Part shown: in pieces, positions 60,210-64,000 of the stretch
Layout: each line of letters begins with the position of its first letter
Position numbering within the stretch: position 1 is the stretch's first letter
Assembly: GCA_009701185.1 (NCBI GenBank)
Contig: WLKQ01000001.1
Coordinates: 46,430-110,429, forward strand
DNA: 64,000 nt
Direction of reading: 5' to 3'
Source of the DNA: Actinomycetota bacterium
GTDB taxonomy: Bacteria; Actinomycetota; Actinomycetes; Nanopelagicales; Nanopelagicaceae
Notes under the pieces: model-generated
What the model saw: only the letters and a program-made list of their open reading frames with translations
Databases searched by the model: none
Told to the model about the DNA's origin: nothing
Made by a program: the position numbers and the translations under genes

Positions 60210-60252
60210 TTTGGCCCGACAAGTGAAGATTACACTCCATTGCCGGGCCAAA
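60210..60252 (-). other. Intra-operon inverted repeat between BMP gene and ATPase gene
   Basis: TTTGGCCCG (60210-60218) / CGGGCCAAA (60244-60252) perfect 9-bp stem, with an inner AGTG/CACT. Confidence 0.6.
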
Positions 60253-60271
60253 CGCCACTACTTAAAGCCGA

Positions 60272-61327
60272 TTATGGCTTTGTTGGAACCACAATCTTGC
60301 CTGACTTGATTGCAGCTGCGGCCTTATCGATCTGGGCCTTGTACTTATTGATATAACCACCTGAGTATGAAACGCCAACTCCGCCAAGTGTTAGATCATA
60401 ATGACGACCGTAGATGCCAGCCTTCTCATCTAGAACATCGTTCACAGATGAACCAGCTACTGCAGTTGCAATAACATCGTAAACAGCTGTATCAACACGC
60501 TTGATCATTGATGTAAGCATGTTCTTCTGCTCAGCCTCAGAAGCTGTTAGGTACTGATCAGAGTCAACTCCGATAGTCCATACCTTCTTGCCTGCTGCTG
60601 CTGCATCAGTTGCTGCTGCAAAGTTACCTGCACCAGAACCGCCAGCTGCTGAGTAAATAACATCTGTACCCTTATCGATCATGCCCTTTGCAATAACCTT
60701 TGCCTTAGCTGGGTCATTGAAGCCAGAGAAATCTGGGAACTCTGTTACATACTTGACATCTACTTTTGCTTTCTTATTTGTTGCCTTAACACCAGCAACG
60801 AAGCCTGCTTCAAACTTCTGTAGTAGAGGAATACGAACTCCACCAATGTAACCGACCTTATTTGACTTTGTTGCAAGTGCTGCTGCAACGCCAGCAAGGT
60901 ATGAGCCCTGCTCTTCAGCGAATACAAGACCAGCTACGTTAAGAAGATCTACTGATGCATCATCGATGATTCCGAACTGAACGTTTGGATAGTCAGAGGC
61001 TACAGCCTTAATTGGACCGGCATATAGGAAACCAACTGCGATGATTGGGTTGTATCCAGCCTTTGCCAACAAGCGAAGCTTGTCTGTGCGCTCTGAATCT
61101 GAACCAGTTGTGACAGTTACTTCTTTAGCAGTAACGCCAAACTTCTTCTTTGCTGCATCAAGACCGGCTGCTGCTGAGTCGTTGAATGACTTGTCGCCAC
61201 GTCCACCGATGTCATAAGCAAGGCCTACTTTTACCTTTGATGCTGCTGTTGCTGATGGCGCAACAAATGCAGTTACTGCAAGAGCTGCTGCAGCTAGTGC
61301 TGCTACGAGACGAAATATCTTCTTCAA
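60272..61327 (-). CDS. BMP-family (PnrA-like) nucleoside-binding protein
   Basis: KVKVGLAYDIGGRGDKSFNDSAAAGLDAAKKKFG...VIYSAAGGSGAGNFAAA...WTIGVDSDQY; TTG start 61327 with GGAGGA upstream. Confidence 0.9.
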   Translation of the reverse strand: MKKIFRLVAALAAAALAVTAFVAPSATAASKVKVGLAYDIGGRGDKSFNDSAAAGLDAAKKKFGVTAKEVTVTTGSDSERTDKLRLLAKAGYNPIIAVGFLYAGPIKAVASDYPNVQFGIIDDASVDLLNVAGLVFAEEQGSYLAGVAAALATKSNKVGYIGGVRIPLLQKFEAGFVAGVKATNKKAKVDVKYVTEFPDFSGFNDPAKAKVIAKGMIDKGTDVIYSAAGGSGAGNFAAATDAAAAGKKVWTIGVDSDQYLTASEAEQKNMLTSMIKRVDTAVYDVIATAVAGSSVNDVLDEKAGIYGRHYDLTLGGVGVSYSGGYINKYKAQIDKAAAAIKSGKIVVPTKP

Positions 61328-61348
61328 TTTTCCTCCAAATGGTCTTTG

Positions 61349-61370
61349 ATATGTACTGAAAAGCACATAT
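61349..61370 (-). promoter_or_regulatory. 5'UTR hairpin upstream of the BMP gene
   Basis: Minus strand ATATGTGCT-TTTC-AGTACATAT, 9-bp stem with one G-U, just upstream of GGAGGA. Confidence 0.4.
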
Positions 61371-61499
61371 AAAAGGTTGATGTGTAATAGTGAGCCTAGT
61401 GTTTGAGCCTATAAAAACTCAAGGACTAGACCACATTTTCGATGTCATTGAGATAACATCTGTGAAACCCTCAAGCCGACCTTGATAGTTGGAGGCGCT

Positions 61500-62498
61500 T
61501 TAGAGGACTAGGCCCAGGCTCTTATAGGCCATATTCAGGGTCACGGAGGCGGTTTTTTTAGCCTTTTCAGAGCCTGCATGCAGCATCTGAATTAACTGCT
61601 CCTCATTCTCTAGAAGCTCCAGCGCCCTCGCGCGAATTGGTCGCAGATATTCAACGACTACATCGGCAACTGAGCCTTTAAAGTCGCCGTAACCCTTACC
61701 TGCAAACTCTGCCTCTAATGATGCAATCGACTGGCCTGATAAAGCGCTATGAATCGTCAAGAGATTACTAATGCCTGGCTTTTCTTTTTCATCGAATCGA
61801 ACTTCACGGCCAGCATCAGTTGTTGCACTCTTAATCTTTTTAGCGTTGGCTTCTGGCGTATCCATAATCTCAATAACACCAGCAACCGAGCCCGATGATT
61901 TGCTCATCTTTGAAGTTGGCTCTTGCAAATCATTAATCTTTGCTGCGGTCTTTAAAATGTACCCGCTCGGCTCAGTAAAAACCTGTCCGTAACGCGTATT
62001 GAAGCGGCCCGCTAGATCGCGCGTGAGTTCAATATGTTGGCGTTGATCTTCTCCCACTGGAACTAAATCTGCTTGATACAACAAAATATCGGCGGCCTGC
62101 AACATGGGATAGGTAAATAATGCAACACGAGCACTATCGGCACCAGACTTTGAAGACTTATCTTTGAACTGCGTCATACGACTCGCTTCGCCAAAACCAG
62201 CAAGACACTCCATCAACCAGCCCAATTGATTGTGCTGCGGAACTTGCGATTGAACAAAGAGCGTAGATTTTTCTGGTGAAATCCCGAGTGCTAATAACTG
62301 CGCAGCCGAAGCCAACGTGCGTTTGCGTAGAAGTGCTGGCTCGGTCTCTGCGCTCAATGCATGCAGATCAACAATGCAGTAAAAAGCATCATGTCCATCT
62401 TGTAGCTCTACCCACTGCTTGAGTGCGCCTAAGTAGTTGCCTAGATGAAACGAATCACTGGTGGGTTGTATGCCCGATAGAACTCGCTTCATGCTCAT
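61500..62498 (-). CDS. trpS: Tryptophanyl-tRNA synthetase
   Basis: [31 protein letters not shown]...[38 protein letters not shown]...SKMSKSSGS. Confidence 0.95.
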   Translation of the reverse strand: MSMKRVLSGIQPTSDSFHLGNYLGALKQWVELQDGHDAFYCIVDLHALSAETEPALLRKRTLASAAQLLALGISPEKSTLFVQSQVPQHNQLGWLMECLAGFGEASRMTQFKDKSSKSGADSARVALFTYPMLQAADILLYQADLVPVGEDQRQHIELTRDLAGRFNTRYGQVFTEPSGYILKTAAKINDLQEPTSKMSKSSGSVAGVIEIMDTPEANAKKIKSATTDAGREVRFDEKEKPGISNLLTIHSALSGQSIASLEAEFAGKGYGDFKGSVADVVVEYLRPIRARALELLENEEQLIQMLHAGSEKAKKTASVTLNMAYKSLGLVL

Positions 62499-62517
62499 GG
62501 TGTGATTCTTTCACACA

Positions 62518-63813
62518 TCATGCAGTTCGAGAGATAAGTAGTTGGCCCGCGCGCTTGCCCTCCATGGACAACACCGTAATTCGTAGGCCATTCAGGTTAA
62601 CAACATCGTGTTCGCGCGGAATTCGTCCTAAATAGTGCATAACAAAGCCACTCGCAGTCTCATAGGGACCATCGGGAATCTGCAGCTGCGTTTGTTCGAT
62701 CAAATCCTCAATCGAAATCAAGCCATCAACTTCAAAATCGCCCGTGCGGGCCTCTAGGTTAACTTCGGCTTCCTCATCATCATATTCATCACGAATATCT
62801 CCGATAAGGCACTCCACTAAATCTTCCAATGTGATGATGCCGTCAGTACCGCCGTATTCATCTAAAACAATTGCAAGGTGTTGACCCTGCATACGCATCT
62901 CAGTCAACGCCGGTAGCACACCTTTTGTGCCAGGCAAAAACATAATGTTGCGAACGAGTTCAACAATCTTGGTTGATTTGCTGGCAAGTGATGTATCTAG
63001 TAAATCTCGTACGTGAATAAAACCTACAACTTCATCTGATGATCCTCGAACAACTGGATAACGCGAATGTGCTTTATCAACGGCTAATTCAATAGCTTTA
63101 CCTACCGATAATGTTGCATCCATAAAATCAACTTCGGTGCGCGGCACCATTACTTCATGCACTTGTCGTTCGGATGCATTGAATACTTCTTCAACAATGT
63201 CGCGCTCTTCTTCCGTCAATGCAGCGTGACCGGCTACTAGATCAAGTAGCTCTTCTTCACTCATTGCACTGCGCTGCTCTTTAGGATCCACGCCAAAGGC
63301 GCGGACGACAAAATCCGTTGACTTAGATAGAAGCCAAATTACGGGGCGAAAAACTTTTGCAATAAGATCGATAATTCCAGCCGAAGCTAAAGAGATTTGT
63401 TCCGAGCGAAATAGTGCCAAGCGTTTTGGAACAAGCTCGCCAAAGACCAATGAGAAATATGCGATAACGAGTGTCACACCAATAATCGACAGAGTTGTAC
63501 TTGCGCCGTGGGAAAGGCCTTGATCTTCTAGCCAAGGAATTACATATCCGCCGAGTTTTTCAGCGCCTAGAGCGGCCGATAAAAATCCACAGACTGTTAC
63601 GCCCACTTGGGCGGCAGCTAAAAAGCGGTTGGGGTTTTCAGCTAACTTAGCAACGCGAGCGCCGGGTTTTCCACGGGTTGCTAGCTGGCGGACTTGGCTA
63701 TCACGCAATGAGATCAGGGCTATTTCGGCGGCAACAAAAAGGGCTGCAGTCAGGATGAGGGCTGCAACGATGCCTAAATCTACAAACAGTGAACTGAGCG
63801 AGTGTGACTCCAT
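62518..63813 (-). CDS. HlyC/CorC-type CNNM + CBS domain membrane protein
   Basis: LILTAALFVAAEIALISLRDSQVRQLATRG...VMVPRTEVDFMDATLSVGKAIELAVDKAHSRYPVVRGSSDEVVGFIHVRDLLD...LDEYGGTDGIITLEDLVECLIGDIRDEYD; start at MESHSLSS (about 63813) preferred. Confidence 0.9.
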   Translation of the reverse strand: MESHSLSSLFVDLGIVAALILTAALFVAAEIALISLRDSQVRQLATRGKPGARVAKLAENPNRFLAAAQVGVTVCGFLSAALGAEKLGGYVIPWLEDQGLSHGASTTLSIIGVTLVIAYFSLVFGELVPKRLALFRSEQISLASAGIIDLIAKVFRPVIWLLSKSTDFVVRAFGVDPKEQRSAMSEEELLDLVAGHAALTEEERDIVEEVFNASERQVHEVMVPRTEVDFMDATLSVGKAIELAVDKAHSRYPVVRGSSDEVVGFIHVRDLLDTSLASKSTKIVELVRNIMFLPGTKGVLPALTEMRMQGQHLAIVLDEYGGTDGIITLEDLVECLIGDIRDEYDDEEAEVNLEARTGDFEVDGLISIEDLIEQTQLQIPDGPYETASGFVMHYLGRIPREHDVVNLNGLRITVLSMEGKRAGQLLISRTA

Positions 63814-63888
63814 TAGGTGGCCAACTATACGGTACCCCCAGAAGCCTGGCCTTTGCATATTGCACCTTTACGCGTAATCTTGCCGCGT

Positions 63889-63957
63889 TGGCCCACCCGG
63901 GCCATCACCTTCATCCACGGACCGTCGGGCACGTACCTGCCCGGAGAAGGAGAGCAA
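63889..63957 (+). ncRNA. Candidate msiK RNA motif (5'UTR structured element)
   Basis: Hairpin TGGCCC-ACCC-GGGCCA (63889-63904), second hairpin CGGGCA-CGTACC-TGCCCG (63926-63943) followed by GAGAAGGAG SD, upstream of an ABC ATPase start. Motif identity from memory, not scanned. Confidence 0.55.
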
Positions 63958-63961
63958 TCTC

Positions 63962-64000
63962 ATGGCATCAGTAGTTTTCGAAGCCGCATCACGTATCTAC
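63962..64000 (+). CDS. Start of ABC transporter ATP-binding protein (MsiK/UgpC-like), truncated by window edge
   Basis: MASVVFEAASRIY matches the usual start of sugar ABC ATPases; SD GAGAAGGAG upstream. Confidence 0.65.
   Translation, partial: MASVVFEAASRIY

Noticed and set aside
60560-60660. GCT/GCTG repeats in the BMP gene
   Set aside because: Explained by Ala-rich coding sequence, not a tandem repeat element.
61360-61450. TTGAG...CTCAA inverted repeat upstream of the BMP hairpin
   Set aside because: Only 5-bp arms; too weak to call an operator.
1-64000. Possible tRNA, CRISPR or mobile element in the window
   Set aside because: Intergenic gaps are almost all under 130 bp and none shows tRNA, direct-repeat array, transposase or phage signatures.

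Overview
The window reads as an ordinary, very compact actinobacterial chromosome segment. Streamlined freshwater Actinobacteria (acI / Nanopelagicales-like) are my inference from gene content and moderate GC, not tested. It is almost entirely protein coding. I see no rRNA, tRNA, CRISPR array, prophage or transposon. Main blocks: (1) secA-comF-mtrB-mtrA-ahcY-manB-DUF3499-DUF5719-GT-whiB envelope/division region; (2) manC-dapC-fdxA, mshB, moeZ, TetR, DEAD helicase; (3) an htrA-tatB-mrp-DUF1003-MgtE_N region in which the sigE/anti-sigma pair usual in other actinobacteria is missing; (4) dapD, SpoIID-like protein, Wzm/Wzt exporter, GT2, LytR-CpsA-Psr, UDP-glucose dehydrogenase; (5) purE/purK, birA, acyl-CoA carboxylase (beta, epsilon, alpha), maf; (6) a large nucleoside uptake and catabolism locus (BMP-family ABC transporter, cdd, deoA, add, pnp, phosphopentomutase-like enzyme, deoC, aldehyde dehydrogenase pair, nucleoside hydrolase, ribokinase) that also encodes a cytochrome P450 coupled to adenosine deaminase. 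The most interesting signals are: ultra-short (18-30 bp) divergent intergenic regions where TAnnnT -10 boxes face both ways, overlap in three of four cases, and sit 6-7 nt from both start codons, which predicts bidirectional leaderless promoters; a P450 inside a nucleoside operon; a catalytically truncated ALDH partner subunit; a BMP binding protein with no lipobox; a palindrome in the whiB promoter; a hairpin over the ahcY Shine-Dalgarno; and a candidate msiK RNA motif at the right edge. All calls are by eye; no database search was run.
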